Source: Colletotrichum lupini (Eukaryota > Ascomycota > Sordariomycetes > Glomerellales > Glomerellaceae). From it: a stretch of DNA of 64,000 bases. Each line of letters starts with the position of its first letter. Position 1 is the stretch's first letter. This document shows positions 34,874-46,790 of the stretch, one piece after another. The stretch is from NCBI RefSeq assembly GCF_023278565.1, contig NC_064676.1, positions 372,001 to 436,000 on the forward strand, read 5' to 3'. A program made the translations under genes and the position numbers. The notes beneath the pieces are model-generated. The model saw only the letters and a program-made list of their open reading frames with translations, did not search any database and had not been told where the DNA came from.

Positions 34874-36225
34874 ATGCTACCTCAACTCTCCGGTCTGCTC
34901 TCCATTGGCCTTTTGGCCAGCGGAGCCGCGTCCGCGGCTTGCATCAGGAAGGGCTTCGTCACGGTCAAGGGCACAAAGTTCCAGCTCGATGGCGAAGACT
35001 TCAACTTTGCGGGTAGCAATGCCTACTACTTCCCTTTCGACAACGTATGTGACCTGCAAAGAGCAGCCCAATTGATTGACTTTAGCAAGATGTGACGAAA
35101 CTGACCAAGCTTTCTAGAACCAAGCCGATGTCGAGGCCGGCTTGACGGCAGCCAAGGACGCCGGGTTGAAGGTCTTCCGCACATGGGGCTTCAACGACAA
35201 GAACGTCACGTACAATGCTGGTGGTCTACCCCAGTATGGCGGCGAGGGTGCTGGCGACACAGATATCGTCTTCCAGAGATGGGAGAACGGCACTTCCACC
35301 ATCAACATTGAGGCCTTTGACAAGGTCGTCAACGCAGCGGACAAGGTCGGCATCAAGCTGATTGTCGCGCTCACCAACAACTGGGCCGATTACGGCGGCA
35401 TGGACGTCTACACGGTCAACCTGGGTGGGAAATACCACGACGACGTGAGTAACCCCCAACTTTCTTCCACAAACAGAACTCTGCGGTACCCGAATGCTAA
35501 CCAAAATACGAACCTAGTTCTACCACGTCCCCGCGATCAAGGACGCCTTCAAGCGCTACGTAAAAGAAATGGTCACCCGCTACAAGGACTCGCCAGCCAT
35601 CATGGCCTGGGAACTCGCCAACGAACCCCGCTGCGGCGCAGACGGCACCCGCAACCTCCCCCGAAGCGACGACTGCACGCCCGAGCGCCTGGGCGCCTGG
35701 ATCACCGAAATGAGCGCCTACGTCAAGTCCCTCGACAACAAGCACCTCGTAACCTGGGGCGGCGAGGGCGGCTTCAACATCGAATCAGACGACTGGGCGT
35801 ACAACGGCGCCGACGGGAGCGACTTTGACCACGAGCTCGCGCTGCCGAATATCGACTTTGGCACGTTCCACTCCTACCCTGACTGGTGGAGCAAGACGGT
35901 CGAGTGGACGGAGCAGTGGATCCGGGATCACGCGGCGTCTGGGAAGAAGGTTGGGAAGCCGGTTGTGCACGAGGAGTATGGATGGTTGACGGCCGATAAG
36001 AGGCTTGAGTACCTTGGCAAGGTGGACGACACGCCGAGGACAGAGGTGCTGGGCAAGTGGCAAGCGATTTCGCTGGAGGAGGAGATGCCGGATATGTACT
36101 GGCAGTACGGGTTCTCCAACTACTCGTATGGTCGCAACCATAATGATGGGTTCACCATCTACCTGGATGATGCCGAGGCCCAGCCGCTTGTTTATGAGCA
36201 TGCCGCCAAGGTCAACGCCCTTTAG
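34874..36225 (+). CDS. Secreted endo-beta-1,4-mannanase (GH5_7)
   Basis: Three exons: 34874-35044, 35118-35444, 35518-36225 (introns 73 nt each), 401 aa. Signal peptide [20 protein letters not shown] is followed by the mature start near [10 protein letters not shown]. Family landmarks: [31 protein letters not shown] (subsite Trp), [10 protein letters not shown] with the acid/base Glu202, FHSYPDWW, and HEEYGW with the nucleophile Glu319. Length and motifs match fungal GH5 subfamily 7 mannanases; there is no carbohydrate-binding module or linker. It hydrolyses internal bonds of mannan, galacto- and glucomannan outside the cell. Neighbouring the AA9 oxygenase, it suggests a small wall-degradation locus, though the two are 3 kb apart and oppositely oriented. 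Confidence 0.95.
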
Positions 36226-36582
36226 ACATAGTGTTCAAAGTATATATTTTTGCCTATATAGTAATACGAGCTACTGTACAACAGTCGAATTGCATTGGCC
36301 GTTCATTGAAAAACTCCAATCGACTTCCGTATAAGAACTTTTGTATTCTAGGCCAAGTTATTATTCTCAGTTACACAACTTGGATCGCCATATGGTGTAA
36401 AGTAAACCAAGGTACCAGCTAGGTTCACTTGACATTTGTTACTGTGGACAAGTAAAGAATACATGTAAGCGAGTCAACTTCTAAACAAGGGTATATACAG
36501 CTGGCAGGGAAAATCTATGTCCTATGAAATGATCAATCTATGCTTCAAATCAACGCTCATCAAACTCGCTCCATCACCCCCC
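36226..36582. other. Convergent 3' flanks of mannanase and DUF300 gene
   Basis: 357 bp, AT-rich; transcription ends only. Confidence 0.5.
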
Positions 36583-38025
36583 TCATCTCCTGCCCATCTC
36601 ATACGGCTCCTCGACCGACTGATACTTAGTCGACTGCCACTCACGCCCCCTAGCCCTAGACTGCTTCCTCTCCTCCGCCTTCATCTTCAACCCAAACACA
36701 ATCGCCTCCACAATCTCCATCGGGTTCCACATCTCCACCAGCGCCCACACACCCCCGGGCCCACCAGAATAGGTCTGCGGCTCATACGCCTCCAAATCCC
36801 CCGCCAACGGCCGGCGCGTGTTCCCGCCGCCAATGACATAGGGCCGGTGCGAGTACGCGTAGTGGAAGAACGCAGCCAGCGGCAGCATCTCGATGCAGAC
36901 GAGCATGGAAGGGATACCGATGCGCAGATCGGCGTCGGTGAGGGTGGACGTCGGGTTGAGGGCGCCCGTGTCCTTGAGGATCCAGAAGATGATGTTTTCG
37001 AGAAAGGTGAGGGTGACGACAAGCTTGAAGGCGAAGAATTTGGCGAGGGGTTGGTGGTGGGAGAGGTTTTTTCGGAGTTGCATGAAGAAGCGGATGACGG
37101 TCATGAGGGCGATGGTGAGGGAGGCGGTGCCGATGATTTGCAGCTTTGGGGAAGTTGTCAGATGAGTTATAGGCGGGGACTGAAGGTTTGACTCACCCAT
37201 AGTCTAGCGAAATGTACTTTGCTTTCGAACTCACAGTAAACTCCAGCAGCTTGGGTGATGGCGGTCAAGATGGCGACGAGGAGGGCGACGACTGGATATT
37301 GGAAGACGGCGAACCACATTTTCTGCGATGGGATGTTAGATGTGTCCCTCCACGGTGCTTGACAAGATGCAGTAGACTAACCCTATACCACTCGAGACCA
37401 TTCTCCTCCCCATTAGCAGCCTTCTTATTCTTCACAGTCATGCCGGCGAAGAAGACATCCCTGTGCTGCTCGCTAGGCGAGACGAACTCGCACAGGAGGA
37501 GGAAGAAAGTGGCCAGGCAGATGGACTGGACGAACTCGAGCCAGGGGTGGAGGTAGACCTCGGCCGTGGGGAAGCAGATTGACAGAAAAGAGATGATGGA
37601 CCAGAAGGGGATGATGAGGGAGATTCTGAGGATTCTATTTTCTGCTGTTAGCTCTACCGTGTCTGGGTTCGTAATTTTTATGGACAATGGAGGGGAACGC
37701 ACTTGATTTGCTCGTTGCTCTTGCTGAAGTGCGTCGCGTGGAGGATCATGAGGGTGAAGATGATGAGACAGGATGCGGCAGCGAAGCTACCAGAGAGGAT
37801 CATGTTGAATGTGTAGAAGGACATGGTGCCAAAGAGGGGCTGAGATGCATCTTGAATTGGTGTTAGTAAAAGAAGCTTGGGTACCTAATGACAGACTAGG
37901 TGAGAGTGAATATGCTGACCTTCGGCGAGGGAGATGTGTGGGCAGGTATCCTTGGTGCTATTAGAGCTGCTGTCATTGTCGCGAAGAAGGCCGCGGGTCT
38001 GGATAAGAGCTTCGTAAACAAGCAT
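36583..38025 (-). CDS. DUF300 / Ost-alpha-TMEM184 family membrane protein
   Basis: Five exons: 38025-37920, 37850-37703, 37634-37382, 37322-37197, 37143-36583 (introns 53-69 nt), 397 aa. The family signature is restored by splicing: FSKSNEQIK-ILRISLIIPFWSI, where intron 2 must end at AAATAG to keep frame. About seven membrane helices can be counted: TFNMILSGSFAAASCLIIF, the IPFWSIISFLSI helix, SICLATFFLLLCEF, FAVFQYPVVALLVAIL, GTASLTIALMTVI, FKLVVTLTFLENIIF and IPSMLVCIEMLPLAAFFHYAY. A glycosylated N terminus (NDSSSNST) and a basic C-terminal tail (KMKAEERKQSRARGRE) are present. Homologues transport organic solutes (Ost-alpha) or act in endomembrane trafficking in fungi and plants; the substrate here is unknown. 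Confidence 0.87.
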
Positions 38026-39777
38026 AGTAAGACTAAAGGACCAGGTATTTCAGGCTAGTCGTATTCTAGAGTGAAGTAGGTTGATGATGGTTCGAATGCT
38101 CCAGATATCTTGAGCTCCCAAGCCCGGTAGTTATATCATTTCCAAAACCACCTTACACGCGAGGGAGTCCTCCCATACTTCCTTCCCCCGGCCCCATATT
38201 CAATAGGCAGCTAGCTGTAAGTCAGAAAACAAGCCTTCGGGCCCCATCCGCCAGCCTGCGCGTCCGTTGCATCGGCGTCCCCATCCATCGCATTCGCTTA
38301 CTTACATTCGCTGGAAAATCCTCCGCTAACCACAACTCCGCCTTCCTCCATAGTCAACGGTCGCTGCGGTATCCAATAAGCTGTCGAAGCGCATCAGCGG
38401 AGCGCCGGGGTGGTTGAGGGGTTGTAGCGCCGTACCTTATCTAGACGCAATCTAAGCCCGCGGGAGCAGGTAGGCCTCCTTATCGATTAACGATGCATCT
38501 CACTCATCACCTCTACGGGGAAAGATCTTTTCCGTTTCTGTATAGAAGCTCATTGCTAGTATTGTCCTTTAGTTTCGTAGTACGGAGTAATACATAGGCA
38601 TGTCATTCAGATTGATGTAAATCCACAGGGCACGTCAATCCCGTGGCTGAGCCACCAGAGTCTTGACTCTTGACTCTGCTGCCCCATAACCTCGAGAAAT
38701 GCTACTATTCGGGAATGGTCTCAGGATACCCTACTTTCATGTCGCGCCCTATCTCGCAACTCGGATAACCGGCACACGGCCAGAATCCTACCACCACGTC
38801 TCGCCAGCGACCACTCATCACCGCGCAAATACCTCAAAGTTCGAGGACGCTCTTAGGGCCCAGATGAAGCAAAAAAAAATTGGGGTCGAATGGTTTTCCT
38901 CTTCCGGCATGAGGCAGGCTTACTCGGCTCAGAAGTGCCGGGCTCTGCTTACGCCCTGCAGTACCCTACCGCAAACTGATCAAACTCTTTCTTTTGCACC
39001 AGTAACTCTACACCGTCTACAGACCTCCCGCTTTCAACGGCGCAGGCCGCAGCAGCGCAAATCTGGCGCTAACACGTCGAAACAAGCTTCTCGTTCCCTG
39101 AGCCAGTGAGCCGGGGTAGGAATGTTGGGATCCATGATCAATTATGCGGGTCGTTGGTGCCTAGTCTTATGCTTTGAACATATTGAGGGGTTTCTTGAAT
39201 CCCTCTAACGCATTCAATACGGCATCCGCTTTTCAATGGTCTTCTCTAGGGAGACTTCCCTTCGCTGAGAGGGTTCTTATGAAGGAAGATCAAATTTACA
39301 TGCGATCCCACGATAGTCTATGCCTAAGCGCAATCAGACTGCAAAGTTGGTAAAAGGCAGAGGTGCGATCGTCAGTGATCGACCATAGGGGGAGCAGCAA
39401 GCTATGCGAGCGTAAGCAGCCTCCAGAGCCCCCCGAGCTAAGCTGAAAGAACTAGGTAGGCGCACGAACATCACTTTTCCACTTTGGCTGGCAGGGCTGT
39501 GTACTTGGGTGAGTATTGATGTCATGTTCATCGGCGAATTGAGTTTAGCACCGACCGGCGAATACCCCGAGCGAACAAGCCGACGGCGGGTACTCCGTAC
39601 AACTAAATGATTATGTCCGTAGAACCCACAACAAGAAAACAGCGAAATGTCGGGTCCGTACCCAGATGACGGAAGTTACTAAACCCCGACTTTACAGTTC
39701 GGAGATCTCATAGAAGTCAACATACGCGCTCCAAGCTTCGGAGCTCACTCCCATTCGACCTTGTTTGTAGAGTATCA
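38026..39777. other. Intergenic, no gene seen
   Basis: About 1.75 kb holding the DUF300 promoter and the 3' flank of the next regulator. A plus-strand frame at 38699-39109 has biased Arg/Gln/Thr composition and no domain or splice support. Confidence 0.4.
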
Positions 39778-41972
39778 TCAATCCTGCGCCTCAACTTTGG
39801 TCGCAATCTGATGCACTCCTCCGCCGCCCTCAATAACATCCTCCAGATTATCCACCGGGATGCCCCTCAACGCCGCCTCCGGGAACAGCATCCCGCCCGC
39901 CCTCGGCTTCAACGCCGTCAAGATCCCCTTCTCCTTGGCGATTCTCAACAACGCATCCCTTGCCACGATTCGCAGGTGCCGTGGCGCCGTGGGGAGAATG
40001 TACAGGTGGCTCAGCGGCCAAATCAACCTCACGCCATCGAAATACGACGAGGGCAAATCCGGGTCTAGGTCCGGCATTTTCCCGCCCAACGACCTCGGTA
40101 TCCCCTCCACAACGTCTCGACCGGCCGTCGCGATGATGCCCATGCAGAATTCCCGGCGGGCGTGAAGGACTTCCGGGTTCAACAACGGACACCCACCACA
40201 GTCTACGTCGTAATCTTCCGGGACCAGCGACGGCTCACCATACTCGACGAGATTCGAAATAAGAATGATCATGTGGTGCACCTTGATCCTTGCGCTCCGC
40301 CACGAGTTCCAGAAGTAGCCCCACATCGGCCCCGGTTCGAATTGGAACTCGGGCGCCGCGTGCATCCACTCCGCCATGGCGAGGTCCGCCCGGTCGCTCT
40401 CAGCAATGAGGGCCGGGTATGCTGCCCGGGCGCGGGAGGCATCGCCGCTGAGTGTTAGCGGGATCAGTTTTGATAGAAGGGAGCATGCTGCAGAGAGGTA
40501 GCGGGCAGTGTGAAGAAGGAGGCCTTCGCTGGGTTGGAGGGTTGCTTCGATGATGTCGAGCCAGCGTTCAAAGTCCGGGGGACAAGGTGTGTTTGCAATC
40601 GTGAGTTGGACTTGCTAACATACGGGTTTAGTAAACCAGAGCAGGTAGGTCTGGAGTGTCCTGCTTACAATCATATTGTGCATGACCCAGAAGATTTGAC
40701 GGCCGGACCGGGTGTAGAGCTGCCGGTCCCCCCTTGCCCGCATGAGGCTGAGGAGGCCCTGGCCGTGGATGTGCCAGGGAACTTCGGGCGACGAACCCCT
40801 TTCTTTATTGGTAATGAACGATCTCCGTTCCAACCCGCCAATCATCAGCTGCGAGAATTTTATTTTAGTCCCCTGGTCGCCAAAAGCAATATAGCAACAG
40901 CCCAGCACATTGCACACCGAGGTTTGCGCTGAGTGTCATGCGAATAGCATGTTATAAGCCTCTTCACTCACCTCATAGTTCCCAAGCAACCAAACCGCAA
41001 CGATCGTTGAATCAGAAGTATACGTCTTGGGGTTTCTGATAGCCTCCTGTACCGCGGCCAGAGCATGGCCGAGAACGATGGACAGCTCGCGATAGTCGGC
41101 CCTGGGACGGAACTTGTTAATCATGTAGGCCCTGGTAAAGACCTGGCCGGTGAGCACGAGGCAGTGGTTTTGGCCGGCACCCCTGAACAAGCCTGGAAGA
41201 AAGTCCAGGCTCTCGTAGAATCCCAGGACCAGCGGGATGGATTCGGCAGTCCAGTGTTGACGGATAGTCTTGAGCACGGGAAGTGCTACGGATAGCTGCG
41301 TCGAGGTAGTGGTGTCAGTGGTGACGCTCGTGGCAGGTGTGGACTGCCGGCTCGGTTGGCGGCTCGACCCAGGGGACGCCGAGGTTGAGATCGATGCCGC
41401 TGTCGATAATTCAGGTGTGAATTCTATGATCTGTAGGGTCCCGGTCCTTGAGTTGGTCATCAACGCCGCCTCATCGTCCTGGTCTTGGTGCTGGTGGTTC
41501 CTCTTCTTCTTCCGTCGCTCAAACGAGGTGGGATCGGCGTTCTGAAAGCGCATTCCGTCATCGTCGCGGTAGCCGGGGCACTGGACCCCGTACTTGATGC
41601 ATCTTTGGCACTGAGGTCGGCCTAAATCGCACTTTTTGCATGCCGCGGGCACGGCGCGCACGGCCGGACCCCCCAGTTGTCAGCTGCAAGGCGATGGAGA
41701 CTTGGGGTGATTGTTCACGCGTATAAGGCAAAGTAGGTACGATAGGTAGGTACATGTATCCATCAGTGAACCAAAGGCACAGAGTAGGTATAACACGCGA
41801 CGACGCTACGCACTTGCGAGCGGGAGCGGGAGGGCGGGAGGGACCCGTTTTGATTCGGATTTCGTTGAATACTCATACGGAAATTGTGCGTCTAGATGTC
41901 TCATTCTCTCACCTTGACCCTTCGGCTCCGGCACAAGTGGCAGTTTGGACTCGGCCTGCCTGTATTTGGCAT
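39778..41972 (-). CDS. Zn2Cys6 transcription factor with fungal-specific C-terminal domain
   Basis: Four exons: 41972-41913, 41631-40972, 40848-40669, 40614-39778 (introns 281, 123, 54 nt), 578 aa. The zinc cluster is split by intron 1: PNCHLCRSRRVK in a 20-codon first exon and CDLGRPQCQRC..QCPGYRDD in exon 2, giving Cys 11, 14, 21, 28, 31, 38 with C-x2-C-x6-C-x6-C-x2-C-x6-C spacing. Without that exon the domain looks broken, so this start is important. A basic FERRKKKR stretch and a Ser/Thr-rich linker follow. The rest resembles the DUF3468-like regulatory region (LGFYESLDFLPGL.., LGNYELMIGG.., IHGQGLLSLMRARG). It is a nuclear regulator binding CGG-type repeats; targets unknown. No clear target cluster is adjacent. 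Confidence 0.88.
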
Positions 41973-44450
41973 CGCGCGGCTCGGCTGGCTTGCGGATACT
42001 GGATATGCGTGGATGGATGGGTGCGAACCAACCGGGGCCGACGGCGGCGAACCGCTCTGGTGGGAGACGTCGTTTGTCTAGGTATCCCCTTATCGACGCC
42101 AGGAACAAGTGGGAGTAACGAGGGTCGTGTTATGCAATTGGCTTGGGAACGAACGTCCGAAGACGGTCCCCACGTCCGATCTTGGCGCTGCGAGGCCGGA
42201 TTCCGCGCCGTTGTTGGAGGCGGGCAGAGAGGGAGACGGAGGTCGATGGGGGAGAGGTCTGAGAAGATGAAGTGAATTGGGACGAGATTTGCGGAGAAGG
42301 GAAGTTGTTCATCTCGAATGAGCTTCCCATAAGGGCTTAGGCAACAGTGCAGCAGCGACGGGGGGTTGCAAGTACTGCGATGGCTCCTTCCTCGCATGTT
42401 CATGGCAATTACATAAGCAACGTTATCGCCATGATACTGCACCTCACTGATAGCACCATCAATTGTTGACCTAATCCTGGGTATCTTACACGAATTTCCA
42501 TGTGCCTGCATAGGTAGTCTTTTGATGGAAGGTTGATAGTAGAGTTTCTGCCAGAGCCTTTGACAACTACCATCCAACGTTCTAGACTTGGGATAGATAT
42601 TCTACCACAGCTTTGGCTCATTGTCTAACGTGATTGGGCAGCTGTTCAGCCTGTTCTGCTGCCACACTCCGTGAGGCGCTAGAGTTAAAATGTCGATCGT
42701 GTGGAGCGTCCAAGCTCTTGGGCGATCCGAATACGAAAAGCGCGCTAAGAGCCATCATCACCGAGCTATCAAGGAGCTGTAAGCAATTGGGTCGCTGTTG
42801 AGAGCTTGCCAACGGGAGATTCTTTCGCTCTGATCAGTGTCGTTTCATTCTCAAACGAGCGAGTCGTTGCAGACTGTCGCATGGGCGAAACTGGTGTTTG
42901 CTTGAGATCCCTGTCTGAGTCGTCCGAAAAGCAATTACCATTGTCATTGTCACTGGAGGGGCCTTGAGATTGCGGTATTCTAGCAACACCAGAAGCATTG
43001 AACATAAGGTCCAGTGGAGAGACGTTCGGCATTCAAGATCGACGCGCCAGAGGCGTATCACTCATCAACACCATATATGCCACACGGATAAAAGTGTGAT
43101 GACAGGAAATCCAGATGGCAGAAAAGGATAACGCATCCTGAATGCTGGGATATGCCATCCACATGTCTTCCCCGTGCTCACCCGTGGCGAAGATGGAGAA
43201 TGGCCATGGAAGAATGGTGGCAGAATGGTTCGACTGGCAGCACGAGTTCCCGAGAGATCCGCCCCGCTTTCCATTTCTCCTTGAAATCCCATTGGGAATC
43301 CGGCGATATCAGCCCCACCTTGATACTTCGTAACTCAGTCTTCGGGGCGCCGCACGGACACCGAGTAGCCCGAAAGTCGCAAATTGCTGCGGTTGCTTGA
43401 TGTTGTGTGCAGCTCAACAATCTGCTTGAATGCGCCAAATCAGCGCTGTCAATTGAGGAGAGCTCACAGGTGGTAATGGAGGGGAAGGAACAGATCCGGT
43501 GTACTTGAGAAAGGGATTGGCAAATCAGATGGCACAAGCACGGCGTTGGCGCACCCTGCCATGCTGTTGTGATGGGTGTGTCTAATGTCCATCACTGCGT
43601 AGTGCGGCGGCCACTACCAAAGTGACACCACCACCAGGGCACCAGAATGCGCCGGGAGTGTACATGTATTTGACTGAGAAACTACGTACCGGTGGGAAGA
43701 CCCCGCCAGAGGGGAAGATGCAGAGCAGAGGCTGTTGTGAGTGGCCAAAACGATCAGCCCGACCTCGTTTAAATGAACAGATGAAGCTTAGCGCCATCAT
43801 TTCATCTGGCGGGTCCCTTCTTTTTTTTCTTCCTCCCTCTTGCCTGATGTGCTGATTTTGTTGTATTTTGTACCTCTGCAGCAGTGCAGGCAGGTACCTA
43901 CCTACCTAGGTGGTCGCACTTTTTTGCCATCCCTCTTTCCCGTCCCGTCCCTTGTCGCCCAATGTTACTGGTCGCAAGCGCGCACCACGGAAGGAGCTCT
44001 TTGGTGGGAGGGGTGGGCGGTGGTTGACTAATTTGCTCCAATGTGCCAATGTGGGCGAAAATAAACGGATCCAAAAATGTTTCTGCTATTTCCTTTGCCC
44101 CTGAGCAGAAAGCAGACGCCGAAGCAACAACAGCGCTGCCAGCAACAGCAATAGAGGGACCGCTAGACCGACCGACCGAGCTGCGAGCGAGCGCAACTTC
44201 ATCGGAACACCTTTATCGGCGACGTGACTCTTTTGCCATTCCTTTCCTTCCCATCTACACTTCGCCTCCTCTTACATTCACTTCTCTTCCCTCCCTCACC
44301 TGGCATACCGATAGCTGCCATCCCAACAACCTCCCGCACGCATCCCACCACCTGCGTCTCTCCGTCTTTCTCACTCTCCTGCGCAACCCGTTGCCGAACA
44401 GAGACAACAAACAACGAACAACCACACGCCACACACAAAGCCGGCCCATC
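41973..44450. other. Long intergenic stretch upstream of ERG3
   Basis: About 2.5 kb. The right ~400 bp (44050-44450) is a pyrimidine- and CA-rich leader immediately before the desaturase start and has an open frame in phase with it. A weak minus-strand frame at 42769-43032 is listed separately; otherwise nothing is supported. Confidence 0.4.
42769..43032 (-). CDS. Hypothetical short Ser/Asp-rich protein
   Basis: An 87-codon frame starting MPNVSPLDLMFNASGVARIP with an acidic Asp/Asn/Ser segment, a TPVSPMRQS motif and a hydrophilic tail. Codon and amino-acid choice look more protein-like than the neighbouring frames, but there is no domain, signal or flanking exon that I can support. It may be chance or part of a larger unrecognised gene. 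Confidence 0.2.
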   Translation of the reverse strand: MPNVSPLDLMFNASGVARIPQSQGPSSDNDNGNCFSDDSDRDLKQTPVSPMRQSATTRSFENETTLIRAKESPVGKLSTATQLLTAP

Positions 44451-45601
44451 ATGGACGTCGCGCTCGAGCTCCTCGACCCATTGGTCCTGGACAAGGCCTA
44501 CGCCTACTTCGTCCCTGCGCCCACCACTGCCAACACCGGCGCATACAACGCGACCGGCGACGCCTTTGCCTCATCATCACCACTAGACCTCTCGAACTCG
44601 TATGGCTCCGCCTGGCCCCGCGATAGTATCCTCCGTCAAACCATCTCCATCCTCGCCATCACCCAGCTGGGCGCCTGCGCCCTCTACTGGATCTTCAGTC
44701 CGCTGTCTTATTACCTCATCTTTGACCGCCGCCTCGAATATCACCCGCGCTTCCTCAAGAACCAGATCCGCCAGGAGATGATCTCCTCCATGAAGGCCGT
44801 CCCCGTTATCAACATCCTGACTTTGCCATTTTTCCTCGCCGAGGTTCGCGGAAAGAGTCTGCTGTACACCCATGTTGAGGAGTATGGTCTCTGGTGGATG
44901 GCCATTTCAGCTACCATTTTCATGGTCTGGAACGATATTGCCATTTACTGGATTCACCGCCTCGAGCACCACCCCGCCGTCTACAAGTACATTCACAAGC
45001 CACACCACAAGTGGATTGGTATGTCACCCCATCTCACTCCTTCTTTTTCTGGTTGATTGACAAACACCCATTTCTATGGCCTCAACTGACTGTATCCAGT
45101 GCCTACGCCTTGGGCTGCCCTCGCCTTCCACCCCCTCGACGGCTACGTTCAATCTCTGCCCTACCAGTTAGTCAACCCCCAAGAATCACCATCACCAAGT
45201 GGGAGCTACTTGAGCCTCAATTCGGTGGCCAGCCACGTGCAACAACAAAACTAACATTCTCCAGTGTCTTCGTCTTCTTCTGCCCTATCCAGAAGTACCT
45301 CTACATGGGCCTTTTCGTCCTCGTTCAAATCTGGACCATTCTCATTCACGACGGCGACATGATTTCGGGTCACTGGCTCGAAAAGTACATCAACAGTCCC
45401 GCCCACCACACCCTCCACCACATGTACTTCACCGTCAACTACGGCCAGTACTTCACCTGGGCCGACAACTACTTTGACTCCCATCGCGCGCCCCAGCCCG
45501 AGCTCGATCCCCTCCACGACGCCCTCAAGGTCATGCGCGCCAAGGGTCTTGTCGACGAAAAGGGAAACCCCATTCCACAGGAGCAGAAGAAGGATCTGTG
45601 A
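44451..45601 (+). CDS. ERG3: C-5 sterol desaturase (ERG3)
   Basis: Three exons: 44451-45018, 45100-45166, 45265-45601 (introns 81 and 98 nt), 323 aa. It introduces the C5-C6 double bond in ergosterol synthesis in the ER membrane. Histidine boxes that hold the di-iron centre: HRLEHH (169-174), HKPHH (182-186) and HTLHH (260-264). Membrane helices flank them (ILAITQLGACALYWIF, WWMAISATIFMVW, LYMGLFVLVQIW). The start MDVALELLDPLVLDKAYAYF matches the usual N terminus of the family and has the context ATCATGG; the frame is open 136 codons further upstream, but that part does not look like the family. The C terminus ends KKDL, a possible ER-retention-like dilysine variant. Loss of this enzyme is a known route to azole tolerance. 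Confidence 0.95.
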
Positions 45602-46790
45602 GGGGAAAATAGTCAAAAGAGAACGTTTGGATTTATGGCTTTGGGGGTTGAATATCGGTCATGTTTCAAAGGACCGAAGCCCCTTATTTTGAAGAAAAGG
45701 ATGCATAGAAGGAAGCATGGCGACACGTTGATGTTGAGATGAGATTTTCTTCATTTCCCGGAAAGCATCGGAAGGCTCCCCCAAAGAGCGAGCGAGCCTC
45801 CAACGACCTTCCCCCGTCCACCACAGGTTTCTGGTGGGCTTTTGACACATTCCTCATGGCGAATGAGCATTGCATATCTAAAATAATCATAATTAAGCGA
45901 ATACCAATGGCATATCACATCTTCAAACTCATTTTCCCTCAACAGCAACAGCAATTGATTTTGATTTTCACCAACTGGGTGTCGCTCACTTGAGTCGGAC
46001 GAAGCTGGCCTCAGCGCCGGCTGCGCCTGCCTCACTGACGCGTGCCTTGTCTGGCTGAAAATTAAAACATGCGACATTGGAGAAATAGAAATAGAAGTGA
46101 GAAAAATGCAGTGGCCAAGTGTTTGTTCTCTCGCCACCCATCCGACGTCACTCCGGTAGGAGGGAAGGGAAAGGTTATATGTAGGTTCAGACGTGTTCGG
46201 ATTGTCGCACAGGTTCCCGTTGGGCGGATGATCCACGGATAGCTCTGCGGGGAAGTGAGAGGAAGTCCAAGGGTCCCGTTGTCGGTCTGCCTACCGTAGC
46301 CAGGTGATATAAGTGTGGAATGTGGTTGGAGTTCAGGGGTCCTTGACAAAGAGAACTCTCTCTCTCTTTCTCAGTCCCAGTCTCGAATTCTCATCTGCGG
46401 AGGAGCCGAGTTGGCGCCGGCACGCGGGGTGAGTGAGGTTTGGCATGCTTGAGCTTGCGCCGAGCTTCCCGCCTTGCCTTTCGCGGAAAGTCTATGCGAT
46501 CTTATCTCCCTTTGATAGTCTTTCTGAACTAACACTATCTGTACCCCGCAGACCACACGCGACCTGGAGATTGGGGGCTTGCTTTGTAGTTATCAGCCGG
46601 CAAGGGAATTGATCTGGTCTTTATGCCAATTGAATCTCACGTTGAATGATTGAATCTGGCTGAGATTATTGCTTTTGATTTCACGCGACACTTACGCTAA
46701 ATTTACTTCGTTCTAGATCCCTAAGTTGCATTGATCAGGTGTACCTCATTGCCATCCAACACACCATCGGTAGTTCACCCCACGTCTAAG
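45602..46790. other. Intergenic between ERG3 and GNAT gene
   Basis: About 1.2 kb; a short CT microsatellite at 46352-46364. No gene supported. Confidence 0.45.

Noticed and set aside
38699..39109. 136-codon plus-strand ORF
   Set aside because: Low-complexity Arg/Gln/Thr content, no domain, no upstream promoter features distinguishable from background.
41558..41661. Apparent 1-nt frameshift in the zinc cluster (CAPC..RHAK then KKCD in a second frame)
   Set aside because: An upstream exon at 41972-41913 supplies a perfect first half of the cluster joined through a GT..AG intron, so no frameshift is needed.
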